Below, piece after piece: positions 9,619 through 22,146 of a stretch of 64,000 nt of DNA. Every line of letters begins with the position of its first letter. Positions within the stretch are counted from its first letter, which is position 1. The notes under the pieces were generated by a model, which worked only from the letters and a program-made list of their open reading frames with translations, ran no database searches and was not told where the DNA came from. Both the position numbers and the translations under genes were made by a program. The DNA comes from Haematobia irritans (taxonomy: Eukaryota > Arthropoda > Insecta > Diptera > Muscidae). The stretch is from positions 192,043,726 to 192,107,725 of the forward strand of contig NC_134400.1 of NCBI RefSeq assembly GCF_050003625.1, in the 5' to 3' direction.

Positions 9619-12600
9619 TATAGAAAATTTTATCAACATTTTATTTCTATAGAAAATTTTATCAACATTTAATTTCTCTAGAAAATTTTGTACAAATTTT
9701 ATTACTATAGAAAATTTTGTCAAAATTTCGTTTCTTTTTAGTCAAAATTTTATTTCTATAGAAAATTTTGTAAAATTTTTATTTCTATAGAAAATTTTGT
9801 CAACATTTTATTTCTATAGAAAATTTTGTCAAAATTTTATTTCAACAGAAAATTTTGTCAAAATTTTATTTCTATAGAAAATTTTGTAAAATTTTTATTT
9901 CTATAGAAAATTTAGTCAAAATTTTATTTCTATAGAAAAAATTGTCAACATTTTATTTCTATAGAAAATTTTGTCAAAATTGTATTTCTATAGAAAATTT
10001 AGTCAAAATTTTATTTCTATAGAAAATTTTGTTAAAATATTAGTTCTATAGAAAATTTTGTCAAAATTTTATTTCTATAGAAAATTTTGTCAAAATTTTA
10101 TTTCTAAAAAATTTTGTCAAAAAATTTTTTGTTTCTATAGAACATTTTGTCAAAATTTTATTTCAGTAGAAAATTTGGTTAAAATATTAGTTCAATAGAA
10201 AATTTTGGCAAAATTTTATTTCTATAGAAATTTTTTTCAAAATTTTAGTTCTATAGAAGATTTTGTTAAAATGTTGTTTCTCTAGAATTTTTTATCGGAA
10301 TTTTATTTGTATAGAAAATTTTCTTAAAATTTTATTCGTATTGAAAATTTTCTTAAAATTTTATTTCTATCGAAAATTTTATCAAAATTTTATTTCTCTA
10401 GAATTTTTTATCAAAATTTTATTTCTCTAGAAAATTTTGTCAAAATTTAATTTCTTTAGAAAATTTTGTCAAAATTTTATTTATATCGAAAATTTTGTCA
10501 AAATTTTATTTCTGTAGAAAATTTTGTCAAAATTTTATTTCTGTAGAAAATTTTGTCAAAATTTTATTTCTATAGAAAATTTTGTCAATATTTTATTTCT
10601 GTACAAAATTTTGTTTAAGTTTTATTTCTATCGAAAATTTTGTCACAATTTTATTTCTATAGAAAATTTTGTCAAAATTTTATTTCTATAAAAATTTTGT
10701 CAAATGTTTTTTTTTTCTATTGAAAATTTTGTCAAAATATTAGTTCTATAGAAAATTTTGTTAAAATTTTATTTCTATAGAAAATTTTGTGAAAATTTTA
10801 TTTCTATAAAAAATTTTGTCAAAATATCGGTTCTATAGAAAATTTTATCAAAATTTTATTTCTATCGAAAATTTTATCAAAATTTTATTTCTCTAGAATA
10901 TTTTATCAAAATGTTATTTCTCTAGAAAATTTTGTCAAAATTTAATTTCTTTAGAAAATTTGGACAAAATTTTATTTATATAGAAAATTTTGTAAAAATT
11001 TTATTTCTGTAGAAAATTTTGTCAATATTTTATTTCTGTACAAAATTTTGTTTAAATTTTATTTCTATAGAAAATTTTGTCAAAATTTTATTTCTATAGA
11101 AAATTTTGTCAACATTTTATTTCTATAAAAATTTTGTCAAATGTTTTTTTTCTGTTGAAAATTTTGTCAAAATATTAGTTCTATAGAAAATTTTGCTAAA
11201 ATTTTATTTCTATAGAAAATTTTGTGAAAATTTTATTTCTCCAGAAAACTTTGTGAAAATTTTATTTCTATAGAAAATTTTGTCAAATTTTATTTCTCTA
11301 GAAAATGTTGTCAAAATGTTATTTTTATAGAAAATTTAGTCAAAATTTTATTTCCATAGAAAATTGTTCTCAAAATTTTATTTCTATAGAAAATTTTGTC
11401 AAAATTTTATTTCTATAGAAAATTTTGTCAAAATTTTATTTCTCTAGAGAATTTTGTCAAAATTTTATTTCTCTAAAAAATTTTGTCAAAATTTTATTTC
11501 TCTAGAAAATTTTGTCAAAAAGCTATTTCTATAGAAAATTTTTCTCAAAATTTTATTTCTATAGAAAATTTTGTCAAAATTTTATTTATCTAGAAAATTT
11601 TGTCAAAATTTTATTTATCTAGAAAATTTTGTCAAAATTTTATTTCTATAGAAAATTTAGTCAAAATTTTATTTCTATAGAAAATTTAGTCAAAATTTTA
11701 TTTCTATAGAAAATTTTGTTAAAATATTAGTTCTATAGAAAATTTTGTTAAAATATTAGTTCTATAGAAAATTTTGGCAAAATTTAATTTCTTTAGAAAA
11801 TATTGTCAAAATTTTATTTCTATAGAAAATTTTGTCAAATTTTATTTCTATAGAAAATTTTGTCAAAAAATTTTTTGTTTCTGTAGAACATTTTGCCAAT
11901 ATTTTATTTCTGTCGAAAATTTTGTTTCAATTTTATTTATAAAGGAAATTTTGTCAAAATTTTATTTCTCTAAAAATTTTGTCAAAAAATTTTTATTTTT
12001 ATAGAAAATTTTGTCAAAATTTTAGTTCTATAGAAGATTTTGTTAAAATGTTGTTTCTCTAGAAAATTTTATCAAAATTTTATTTGTATAGAAAATTTTC
12101 TTACAATTTTATTTCTATCGAAAATTTTATCAAAATTTTATTTCTCTAGAATATTTTATCAAAAGTTTATTTCTCTAGAAAATTTTGTCAAAATTTAATT
12201 TCTTTAGAAAATTTTGTCAAAATTTTATTTCTATAGAAAATTTTGTCAAAATTTTATTTCTATAGAAAATTTTGTCAAAATTTTATTTCTATAGAAAATT
12301 TTGTCAATATTTTACTTCTATAGAAAATTTTGTCAAAATTTTATTTCTATAGAAAATTTTAAAATTTAAAATTTTATTTATATAGAAAATTTTGTCAATA
12401 TTTCACTTCTATAGAAAATTTTGTCAAAAAGTTATTTTTATAGAAAATTTTTCTCAAAATTTTATTTCTATAGAAAAAATTGTCAAAATTTTATTTCTGT
12501 AAAAATTTTTGTAAAAATTTTATTTCTATAGAAGATTTTGTAAAAATGTTATTTCTCTAGAAAATTTTATCAAAATTTTATTTGTATAGAAAATTTTCTT

Positions 12601-15415
12601 AAAATTTTATTTGTGTAGAAAATTTTCTTAAAATTTTATTTCTATCGAAAATTTTATCAAAATTTTATTTCTCTAGAATATTTTATAAAAATTTTATTTC
12701 TATAGACAATTTTGTCAACATTTTATTGCTATAAAAATTTTTGTCAAAATTTTATTCCTATAGAAAATTTTGTAAATATTTTATTTCTATAAAAATTTTT
12801 GTCAAAATTTTATTTCTATAGAAAATTTTGTCAATATTTTATTTCTGTAGAAAATGTTGTCAATATTTTATTTCTGTAAAAAATTTTGTTTAAATTTTAT
12901 TTCTATAGAAAATTTTGTCAAAATTTTACTTCTATAGAAAATATTTTGATATTTTGTCAAAATATCGGTTCTATAGAAAATTTTATCAAAATTTTATTTC
13001 TATCGAAAATTTTATCAAAATTTTATTTCTCTAGAATATTTTATCAAAATGTTATTTCTCTAGAAAATTTTGTCAAAATTTAATTTCTTTAGAAAATTTG
13101 GACAAAATTTTATTTATATAGAAAATTTTGTAAAAATTTTATTTCTGTAGAAAATTTTGTCAATATTTTATTTCTGTACAAAATTTTGTTTAAATTTTAT
13201 TTCTATAGAAAATTTTGTCAAAATTTTATTTCTATAGAAAATTTTGTCAACATTTTATTTCTATAAAAATTTTGTCAAATGTTTTTTTTCTGTTGAAAAT
13301 TTTGTCAAAATATTAGTTCTATAGAAAATTTTGCTAAAATTTTATTTCTATAGAAAATTTTGTGAAAATTTTATTTCTCCAGAAAACTTTGTGAAAATTT
13401 TATTTCTATAGAAAATTTTGTCAAATTTTATTTCTCTAGAAAATGTTGTCAAAATGTTATTTTTATAGAAAATTTAGTCAAAATTTTATTTCCATAGAAA
13501 ATTGTTCTCAAAATTTTATTTCTATAGAAAATTTTGTCAAAATTTTATTTCTATAGAAAATTTTGTCAAAATTTTATTTCTCTAGAGAATTTTGTCAAAA
13601 TTTTATTTCTCTAAAAAATTTTGTCAAAATTTTATTTCTCTAGAAAATTTTGTCAAAAAGCTATTTCTATAGAAAATTTTTCTCAAAATTTTATTTCTAT
13701 AGAAAATTTTGTCAAAATTTTATTTATCTAGAAAATTTTGTCAAAATTTTATTTATCTAGAAAATTTTGTCAAAATTTTATTTCTATAGAAAATTTAGTC
13801 AAAATTTTATTTCTATAGAAAATTTAGTCAAAATTTTATTTCTATAGAAAATTTTGTTAAAATATTAGTTCTATAGAAAATTTTGTTAAAATATTAGTTC
13901 TATAGAAAATTTTGGCAAAATTTAATTTCTTTAGAAAATATTGTCAAAATTTTATTTCTATAGAAAATTTTGTCAAATTTTATTTCTATAGAAAATTTTG
14001 TCAAAAAATTTTTTGTTTCTGTAGAACATTTTGCCAATATTTTATTTCTGTCGAAAATTTTGTTTCAATTTTATTTATAAAGGAAATTTTGTCAAAATTT
14101 TATTTCTCTAAAAATTTTGTCAAAAAATTTTTATTTTTATAGAAAATTTTGTCAAAATTTTATTTCTATAGAAGATTTTGTTAAAATGTTGTTTCTCTAG
14201 AAAATTTTATCAAAATTTTATTTGTATAGAAAATTTTCTTACAATTTTATTTCTATCGAAAATTTTATCAAAATTTTATTTCTCTAGAATATTTTATCAA
14301 AAGTTTATTTCTCTAGAAAATTTTGTCAAAATTTAATTTCTTTAGAAAATTTTGTCAAAATTTTATTTCTATAGAAAATTTTGTCAAAATTTTATTTCTA
14401 TAGAAAATTTTGTCAAAATTTTATTTCTATAGAAAATTTTGTCAATATTTTACTTCTATAGAAAATTTTGTCAAAATTTTATTTCTATAGAAAATTTTAA
14501 AATTTAAAATTTTATTTATATAGAAAATTTTGTCAATATTTCACTTCTATAGAAAATTTTGTCAAAAAGTTATTTTTATAGAAAATTTTTCTCAAAATTT
14601 TATTTCTATAGAAAAAATTTTCAAAATTTTATTTCTGTAAAAATTTTTGTAAAAATTTTATTTCTATAGAAGATTTTGTAAAAATGTTATTTCTCTAGAA
14701 AATTTTATCAAAATTTTATTTGTATAGAAAATTTTCTTAAAATTTTATTTGTGTAGAAAATTTTCTTAAAATTTTATTTCTATCGAAAATTTTATCAAAA
14801 TTTTATTTCTCTAGAATATTTTATAAAAATTTTATTTCTATAGACAATTTTGTCAACATTTTATTGCTATAAAAATTTTTGTCAAAATTTTATTCCTATA
14901 GAAAATTTTGTAAATATTTTATTTCTATAAAAATTTTTGTCAAAATTTTATTTCTATAGAAAATTTTGTCAATATTTTATTTCTGTAGAAAATGTTGTCA
15001 ATATTTTATTTCTGTAAAAAATTTTGTTTAAATTTTATTTCTATAGAAAATTTTGTCAAAATTTTACTTCTATAGAAAATTTTGTCAAAATTTTATTTCT
15101 ATAGAAGATTTTGTAAAAATTTTATTTCTAAAGAAGGTTTTGTTAAAATGTTGTTTCTCTAGAAAATTTTATCAAAATTTTATTTCTCTAGAATATTTTA
15201 TAAAAATTTTATTTTAGTGGAAAATTTTGTCAAAATTTTATTTCTATAGAAAATTTTTCTCAAAATTTTATTTCTATAGAAAATTTTGTCAACATTTTAT
15301 TGCTATAAAAAATTTTGTCAAAATTTTATTTCTATAGAAAATTTTGTCCAAATTTTATTTCTATAGAAAATTTTGTCAACATTTTATTTCTATAGAAAAT
15401 TTTGTCAAAATCCCT
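9619..15415 (+). repeat. Large 29-bp minisatellite array
   Basis: About 5.8 kb of tandem monomers, on the order of 200 copies. The consensus joins the perfect 12-bp palindrome TTTCTATAGAAA to the near-palindrome ATTTTGTCAAAAT. Variants include CTCTAG, CTGTAG, TTAGTCAAAA and TTATCAAAA. Because 29 is not a multiple of 3, all three frames run through repeated peptides such as FYFYRKFCQNFISIENFVK; these are not proteins. Two halves of the array are near-identical (see the duplication at 10817). Confidence 0.95.
10817..15080 (+). repeat. 2,138-bp tandem segmental duplication within the array
   Basis: The block 10817-12954 is repeated at 12955 to about 15080 with very few differences. A rare monomer series starting TTGTCAAAATATCGG occurs at 10817 and 12955, and a 76-codon open frame at 11774-12004 recurs with identical translation at 13912-14142, exactly 2,138 bp away. 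Differences seen by eye include AAAAAATTGTC near 12474 against AAAAAATTTTC near 14612, and TTTTAGTTC near 12020 against TTTTATTTC near 14157. Confidence 0.9.
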
Positions 15416-15420
15416 AACCC

Positions 15421-15672
15421 ACACGCAGAGAAGGAATATGATCACCTCAAACATGTTTCAAGAGCAAAATTTTATTTTTGTATGGTGACCATGTAACATG
15501 TTTGTCACTAAAATGTTATTTTCTCGTCAAATATAACCTACTTGCCGAAATCAGATACATGATTTCCGAGAAAATAACAAGGTTGCGAAAACCATGTTAC
15601 ATGGTCACCACCCAAAAATAACATTTTGCTCTTAAAACATGTTTGAGGTGATCATATTCCTTCTCTGGGTGC
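15421..15672. mobile_element. Fold-back MITE with arms of about 105 bp
   Basis: An almost complete palindrome. The left arm begins ACACGCAGAGAAGG and the right arm ends CCTTCTCTGGGTGC. Arms share GAATATGATCACCTC, AAACATGTTT, GAGCAAAAT and GGTGACCATGTAACATG. A loop of about 40 bp separates them. There is no open frame. It lies at the right edge of the minisatellite array. The target duplication could not be assigned. Confidence 0.85.
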
Positions 15673-16560
15673 ACTATGTTACACTTCCTCAGGCTTGAAT
15701 GTTTCATTACCCTGAAGTTCAATTCAGTTGATAAAAATCAATGGCATAGGGTAAATGCATTTCGAATTTGACAATATTTTTACTTGGTGTTCCTCAAACA
15801 GTTTCCTTTGAGTTTGATGTTCACTTCAGCGACTGCTGCTGCTACAGTGCATATGACGGAAATATGTTTGTGTCTTTCATTTCGTTTGTTGAACAATTTC
15901 TCATGTGATTTCCTTTCAATTTTCTATTCTCGGTTTTTTTCCTTTTCATTTCATTTGGATTCTTTGGTTAAGTGAACGAAATTTAATCAAGTGTAAAAAT
16001 AACTCGTTAGCAGATGTTTAGAAAACGGAAGACACCACAAGGTACTCTCTTTGAAAATTGTAAAAATTGCAAAAATAGAAGAGGGGAAGTTTTTTTCTTG
16101 AGTTTTTTCAATATTGCTTTGGAAATTGAAAGCAAGGCAAAAAACAATTAAGAATACATCATAGGAGTTTACTAGATATAGTAAGACTTCCTTGGAAAAT
16201 TTATAATTATCAATTTAATTTAATTTAGTCAACGCATAGTTTTAAGCTGAAATCAAAAGAATTATTATTAATTTAATAAAATGTATTTTTGTTTTCATTT
16301 AAGAACATTTATTTTAATAAAGTTTAATTTGATATGTATATATAAATTAGATTTTTAATACCACCACAGGGTGGGGATATAATTGGGGTTTGTAATTCAT
16401 AAATCCAAGTTTTGGTAAACATTATGATTTACGATTTCAAAAAGTGCAAAGGCGCTTTTTTACTTTCCGCTTTTTTCCAAATTTGCATTAGTCAATTTTG
16501 TGACTCCGAATTTTTTTACATTTGGTAGCACATTTTAATAAACTTTTAAAGAAAAAAAAA
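15673..16560. other. Unique AT-rich sequence, no gene recognised
   Basis: No recognisable gene, RNA or repeat. Open frames are short and low in complexity. Confidence 0.5.
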
Positions 16561-16809
16561 ACAAGTAAGGAAAGTCTAAAGTCGGGCGGGGCCGACTATA
16601 TTATACCCTGCACCACTTTGTAGATCTAAATTTTCGATACCATATCACATCCGTCAAATGTGTTGGGGGCTATATATAAAGGTTTGTCCCAAATACATAC
16701 ATTTAAATATCACTCGATCTGGACAGAATTTGATAGACTTCTACAAAATCTATAGACTCAAAATTTATGTCGGCTAATGCACTAGGGTGCAACACAATTT
16801 TAGTAAAAA
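16561..16809 (-). mobile_element. Helentron/DINE-like 3'-terminal fragment
   Basis: A 249-bp copy of the 3' end of the next element. On the minus strand it ends with a small hairpin (GTCGG…CCGAC) and then CTTTCCTTACTTGTT. Its inner edge is the T-run before ACTAAAATTGTGTT, the same breakpoint as the fragment at 37166-37413. This suggests the outer 3' half of a host element split by a nested insertion. Confidence 0.7.
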
Positions 16810-16810
16810 A

Positions 16811-17762
16811 CAAGTAAGTAAAGTCTAATGTCGGACGGGGCCGACTATATTATACCCTGCACCACTTTGTAGATCTAAATTTTCGATACCATATCACATC
16901 CGTCAAATGTGTTGGGGGCTATATATAAGGGTTTGTACCAAATACATACATTTAAATATCACTCGATCTGGACAGAATTTGATAGACTTCTACAAAATCT
17001 TTAGACTCAAAATTTAAGTTGGCTAATGCACTATGGTGGAACACAATGTTAGTAAACAAATATGGGAAACATTTAAATCTGAAGCAATTTTAAGGAAACT
17101 TCGCCAAAGTTTATTTATAATTTATCGCTCGATATATATGTATTAGAAGTTTAGGAAAATTAGAGTCATTTTTACAACTTTTCGACTAAGCAGTGGCGAT
17201 TTTACAAGGAAAATGTTGGTATTTTTGTCGAAATCGGAAAAACATATATATGGGAGCTATATCTTAATCTGAACCGATTGGGTCTATATCTAAATCTGAA
17301 CCGATTTCAATCAAATTTTGCACACTTGATTATACTACTAATTGTACTCCTAGTGCAAAATTTCAAACAAATTCGGCCAAAAATCTGGCTTCTGGGGCCA
17401 TATAAGTCCATATCGGGCGAAAGATATATATGGGAGCTATATCTAAATCTGAACCGATTTCTATCAAAATCAATAGGGTTCTATTCTGACCCAAATTAGG
17501 AAAATGTGCCAAATTTGAAGGCGATTGGACTTAAATTGCGACCTAGACTTTGATCACAAAAATGCACACTAGACTTTGATCACAAAAATGTGTTCACAGA
17601 CAGACGGACAGATGGACAGACGGACATGGTTATTTCGACTCAGGGACCCACCCTGATCATTATTGCCAAAGACACCATGTGTCTATCTCGTCTCCTTCTG
17701 GGTGTTACAAACATATGCACTAACTTATAATACCCTGTTCCACAGTATGGCGCAGGGTATAA
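16811..17762 (-). mobile_element. Helentron/DINE-like element, family A
   Basis: On the minus strand it starts with the palindromic end TATACCCTGCGCCATACTG and ends in the GTCGG/CCGAC hairpin plus CTTGTT. It has the mini-me/DINE hallmark of GTCY-rich DNA (CAGACGGACAGATGGACAG near 17601 on the plus strand). One to two copies of the core GGTTCAGATTTAGATATAGC, CTCCCATATA are present. No coding capacity is seen, and no target duplication is visible. The assignment is by resemblance to Drosophila DINE-1/mini-me, not by search. Confidence 0.65.
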
Positions 17763-19299
17763 CAAGTAAGTAAAGTCTAATGTCGGGCGGGGCCGACTAT
17801 ATTATACCCTTCACCCCTATGTAGACCAAAATTTGTGTTACCATCCCAACTACTTCACATTTGCTGGAAGCTATATAAATGAGACAATTTTTTTACTTCT
17901 ACAAAATCTCTAGAATTAAAATTTAAATCTGCTAACGCTATCCAGTTAATTGGAGGAAACTTCCATTGAAAATGGGTCTAAAATGTGTAACAGTCTACCA
18001 TATTTCCCCATCAGTGGTGTACGTATATATGGGAGCTATATATAATCTAAACCGATTTTGACTAAATTTGGCATGTATAATTAGAATAATAATTCTGCTA
18101 TCGATGCGAAATTTCACGTAAATGGGAGTATAACACTGGCCCCCCTGGTCATATGAGTGCAAATCGGACGCAAGATATATATGGGAGTCATATCTAAATC
18201 TGAACCGATTTCAACCAAATTTGGCACAATTACCGATACTACTAAACGTACTCCTTTTGCGAAATTTGAAGCAAATCACGGCAAACCCCTGGATTTTGAG
18301 TAAGTTTAAATCGGACGAGAGATATATATGGGAGCTGTATCTAAATCTGAATCGATTTTGACCATATTTGGCACATACAATAGTATCGTTAAAAGTACCT
18401 CTCGTGCAAAATTTGAAGCAAGTCAGGGCAAAACTCTGGCTTTTGAGGCCATATAAGTGCAAATCGGACGAAAGATATATATATATATATGGGAGCTATA
18501 TCTAAATCTGAACCGATTTCAATCAAATTTACCAAGCATTGGTAGAATGTCAATTCTACTCTTTATGCAAAATTTCACGAAAATCGGTAGTAAACTTTGG
18601 CTTCTGTGGTCATATCAGTCTAAATCGGACGAAAGATATATATGGGAGCTATATCTAAATCTGAACCGATTTAGCTTATATTTTGCATGTTTTTCGAGAC
18701 TCATAAAATATTTGGATGTACTGAATTTGAAGAACATCGGTTGATAAACACGCCAATTATGACCAGATCGGGGATAGATATATATGACAGCTTTATCTAA
18801 ATCTGAACCGATTTTTTCCAAAATCAATAGCGACTGTCTTTGTCCCAAAAAACGACCCTATGCCAAATTTGAGGACGATCAGACTTAAACTGGGACCTGT
18901 ATTTGGCGCACAAAAATACATGAACAGACAGATAGACGGACAGACAGACGGACAGACCGACAGACGGACATCGCTAATCGACTCAGAATTTAATTCTAAG
19001 ATGATCGGTATACTAAACGATGGGTCTCAGACTTTTCCTTTTTGTCGTTACATATTCTATTCTGAACCAAAACACATACTTGTGCCAAATTTGAAGTCGA
19101 TTGGACTAAAACTGGGACCTAGACTTTGATTACAAAAATGTGTTCACGGACAGACGGATATGGCTATATCGACTCAGGAGCCCATCCTGAGTATTTTTGC
19201 CAAAGGCACCATGTGTCTATCTCGTCTCCTTCTGGGTGTTGCAAACATATGCACTAACTTATAATACCCTGTTCCACAGTGTGGCGCAGGGTGTATAAC
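17763..19299 (-). mobile_element. Helentron/DINE-like element with 153-bp-phased modules
   Basis: Same family, head to tail with the previous copy. Its 3' hairpin and CTTGTT lie at 17763-17820 and its 5' TATACCCTG palindrome ends near 19299. Five to six internal modules carry the core CTCCCATATATAT plus ATCGGTTCAGATTTAGAT (reverse complement). Core spacings are about 147, 161, 153 and 142 bp; the 161 includes an expanded TA run at 18473-18490. GTCY-type runs lie at 18925-18970. The last eight bases serve as target of the adjacent hAT element. Confidence 0.65.
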
Positions 19300-19659
19300 C
19301 AGGGCTGTGGAGCCGGAGTCGGAGTCTGAAGATTTTGCTGGAGTCGGAGTCGTAAAAATTTTGCTCGACTCCGACTCCGGCTAAACCAAAGTTTTTAAAA
19401 CACTTCACATTTTTGTAACTAAGCAAGTTTTTACGCAAATTAGTTTCCATTGCGTTATTCATTCGATCAATGTACAGCATGATTGTAAATGAAAATCAAC
19501 TTCCAATTACGGCTATCTTTTTATGTTTCTTAGAATGTTAGACAAGCAAATGGGCTGTATCGATCCATTTTAATGCTCATATCAATTTATTTGAAATATT
19601 TCGAACAATCGAAATTATTTTTTTTTATATTTTATTTTAAGGCCATATACATATTGAAT

Positions 19660-20655
19660 ATTGACAGAAAATTTTTTCAAAGTTGTTTTTTATAGAAAAT
19701 TTTGTCAAAATGTTATTTCTATAAAATTTTTTGTCAAAATTTTATTTCTATAAAAATTTTCGTCAAAATTTTATTTCTATAAAAAATTTATTCAAAATTT
19801 TATTACTATAGAAATATTTTTTTCTATATAAAATTTAGTCAACATTTTATTTCAAAATTTTGTTTCTATAGAATATTTTGCAAAATGTTATTTCTATAGA
19901 AAATTTTGCAAAATTTTGTTTGTTACACAAAAATTTTTTCAAAATTTTATTTCTATTGATAATTTTATTTCTATAGAAAATTTTGCCAAAATTTTAAATA
20001 GATTTTTTTTATTAAAAAATTTGGTCAAAATTTTATTTCCATAGAAATTTTTGTCAAAATTTTGTTTCTATAGAAAATTTAGTCAAAATTGTGTTTCTGT
20101 AGTATATTTTGCAGAATTTTATTTACTACACAAAAATTTTTTTAAAATTGTATTTTTATTGATAATTTTTCCAAAATTTTATTTCTATGAGAAAAAATTG
20201 TCAAATTTTATTTCTATAGCAAATTTTCTCAAAAATTTTTTTCTTACAGATGCTCACTGATACTCACTGCTATAAAAAATGTATTCAAAATTTTATTACT
20301 ATAGAAATATTTTTTCCTATATAAAATTTAAACAAAATTTTATTTCTATAGAACATTTAGTCAAAATTTTGTTTCTATAGAATATTTTGCAAAATTTTAT
20401 TTCTATAGAAAATTTTAGCAAAATTTTGTTTGCTACACAATTTTTTTTTTAATTGTATTTCTATTGATAATTTTTTCAAACTTTTATTTCTATAAAAAAT
20501 TTTGCCAAATTTTATTTCTATACAAATTTTATTCAAAATTTTATTTCTATATATTTGGTCAAAATTTGATTTCTATATATTTGGTCAAAATTTGATTTCT
20601 ATATAAAATTTTGCAAAATTTTATTTACTAGACACAAATTTTTCCAAAATTGTAT
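19660..20655 (+). repeat. Degenerate 29-bp minisatellite inside the hAT element
   Basis: Recognisable monomers (TTTTGTCAAAATTTTATTTC, CTATAGAAATTTT) with more decay than elsewhere: many GCAAAATTTTATTT and GCTACACAAAAATTT variants. One block (TATTTCTATTGATAATTTT and neighbours) recurs near 19950, 20150 and 20455. Confidence 0.85.
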
Positions 20656-20814
20656 GTTCACTGATACTCACTGCTAAGTCGAAAACTTGCAGAAATGACT
20701 CAAATGTTCAAAATTTTCAATGAATGAATCATAAATGCATTTTTGCGAAATTGTCTAAACAATTATAAATATTTCCCAAATATTGCCCGAGATTTTGTAG
20801 AAGTCTGATTTGAG

Positions 20815-21085
20815 ATTTTATCAAAATGTAGATCTAAATACAAAGTTGTGCCGAGTATATTATAATCGCCCCGCCCGACTCTAGACTTTCCTTGCATTTT
20901 TTGTTAAAATTGTGTTACGTCCCATAACGTTAGATTAAAATTTTAAGTACATAGATTTTGTAGAAGTATATACAATTTTGTCTAAATCGATTCAGATTCA
21001 AATTCATGAATATGGGAATATAAACCTTTATATAGCTCGCAACAAATGTAAAGGATTTGAGATAGTATCAATAATTTAGGCCCAC
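20815..21085 (+). mobile_element. Degraded Helentron/DINE-like 3' region within the hAT element
   Basis: Contains a diverged version of the family A 3' end: AAGTTGTGCCGAGTATATTA, then CGCCCCGCCCGACTCTAGAC and TTTCCTTGC, in the forward orientation. It is followed by the usual internal words (AGATTTTGTAGAAGT, CTTTATATAGC) in altered order. It is an old fragment. Confidence 0.5.
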
Positions 21086-21421
21086 AAATACATATACTGT
21101 TGGTATCTTCTCATATTATGATGGGTATTTATATCATTATTTTATTTATTAAACATTGCCCTAAATTTGAAATATAGAGTTCAATTGGCATCTAATGTGC
21201 AATTAAGACCTTTTTTTGCACACATAATTAAATAAATTAAATTAAATACTTTATATCGATCCACTTACGGTACCCCCACAATAGAACTACAAATTATTGG
21301 TATTAAAATTAGATTTAGTTATATTACCCGGAGTCGACTCCGGAGTCGGAGTCGAGCTGATGAAAAATGCTGGAGTCGGAGTCGAGCAAAATTGGCTCGA
21401 TTCCACAGCCCTGGGTATAAC

Positions 21422-22108
21422 AACGAAAAATTTAAGCAGGCTTTTGTAATAACCTAAAGGCAAGATAAATCAATTATTGACTTTGGTCGAAATCGATTAC
21501 TGGAACATAAAAACGTCGAATTTGAATTGAAAGTGGAATGCGCCACAAGTCTTGTTAAACAGAAAATTCACAATGAAGTCCAAAGAAGAACGTTAACATT
21601 TCACAAATCGCAGAGGTCGAAAATCGATTTTCTACTATGTTTATACAGTCGATAATTGACTTTTCCAAATTTGGTAAAAGTTGCAAAGTCGATCAAGTGC
21701 CGATTTTTTTGAAATTTTTTGTGGAAAAACATAAATTGTGAATATAATTTTTTAAATGCCCTTTACCAATTACGCATTTGGAAAAAATGTTCGACTAACA
21801 GATCATTTTGAAACCTAAAATAACAAACAACAACCCATCACACTCTCTGAACAAAATATTATCACTAAACAATGCAATCATATTCTATCATTGGATTTAC
21901 TCACTCTCAGTCATTCAATGCTCTCTCAATTTATTTTGCCCCATGTCAATATAGCAAAAGTCAAACACACACAATCATTCAAACAACAGCTACTCAAACT
22001 AATACTACGTAATTATTTTTTTAAATGCAATTTTCTTCACTAAAATTTAATTCATTTAAAAAAATTAAAGCAATTTGCCATATCTGCAGAAATTTTGATT
22101 TTAATAAT
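21422..22108. other. Unique sequence, no gene recognised
   Basis: A few purine/pyrimidine repeats such as GTCGAAAATCGATTTTC near 21616 and ATCGATT motifs. No gene seen. Confidence 0.45.
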
Positions 22109-22146
22109 ATGGATATTTTAATAAACTTATTTATTTATTTATTTAT

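Larger units (their letters stand above)
19300..21413. mobile_element. Non-autonomous hAT-like transposon
   Basis: Terminal inverted repeats CAGGGCTGTGGA are exact at both ends. Inside each lie GGAGTCGGAGTCG-type repeats in both orientations. The flanks are TGTATAAC (19292-19299) and GGTATAAC (21414-21421), an 8-bp duplication with one mismatch; 8 bp is the hAT hallmark. There is no transposase. The interior contains a minisatellite array and a degraded Helentron-like end. Confidence 0.85.

Noticed and set aside
11774..14142. Open frames giving FYFYRKFCQNFISIENFVK-type proteins (here and in all arrays)
   Set aside because: They are the three-frame translation of the 29-bp minisatellite (87 bp = 29 codons per full cycle). 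They lack a start context, codon bias and independent conservation.
9619..15415. CRISPR-like array (regular repeat of about 29 bp)
   Set aside because: Repeats are contiguous with no unique spacers, there are no cas genes, and the setting is a eukaryotic genome.
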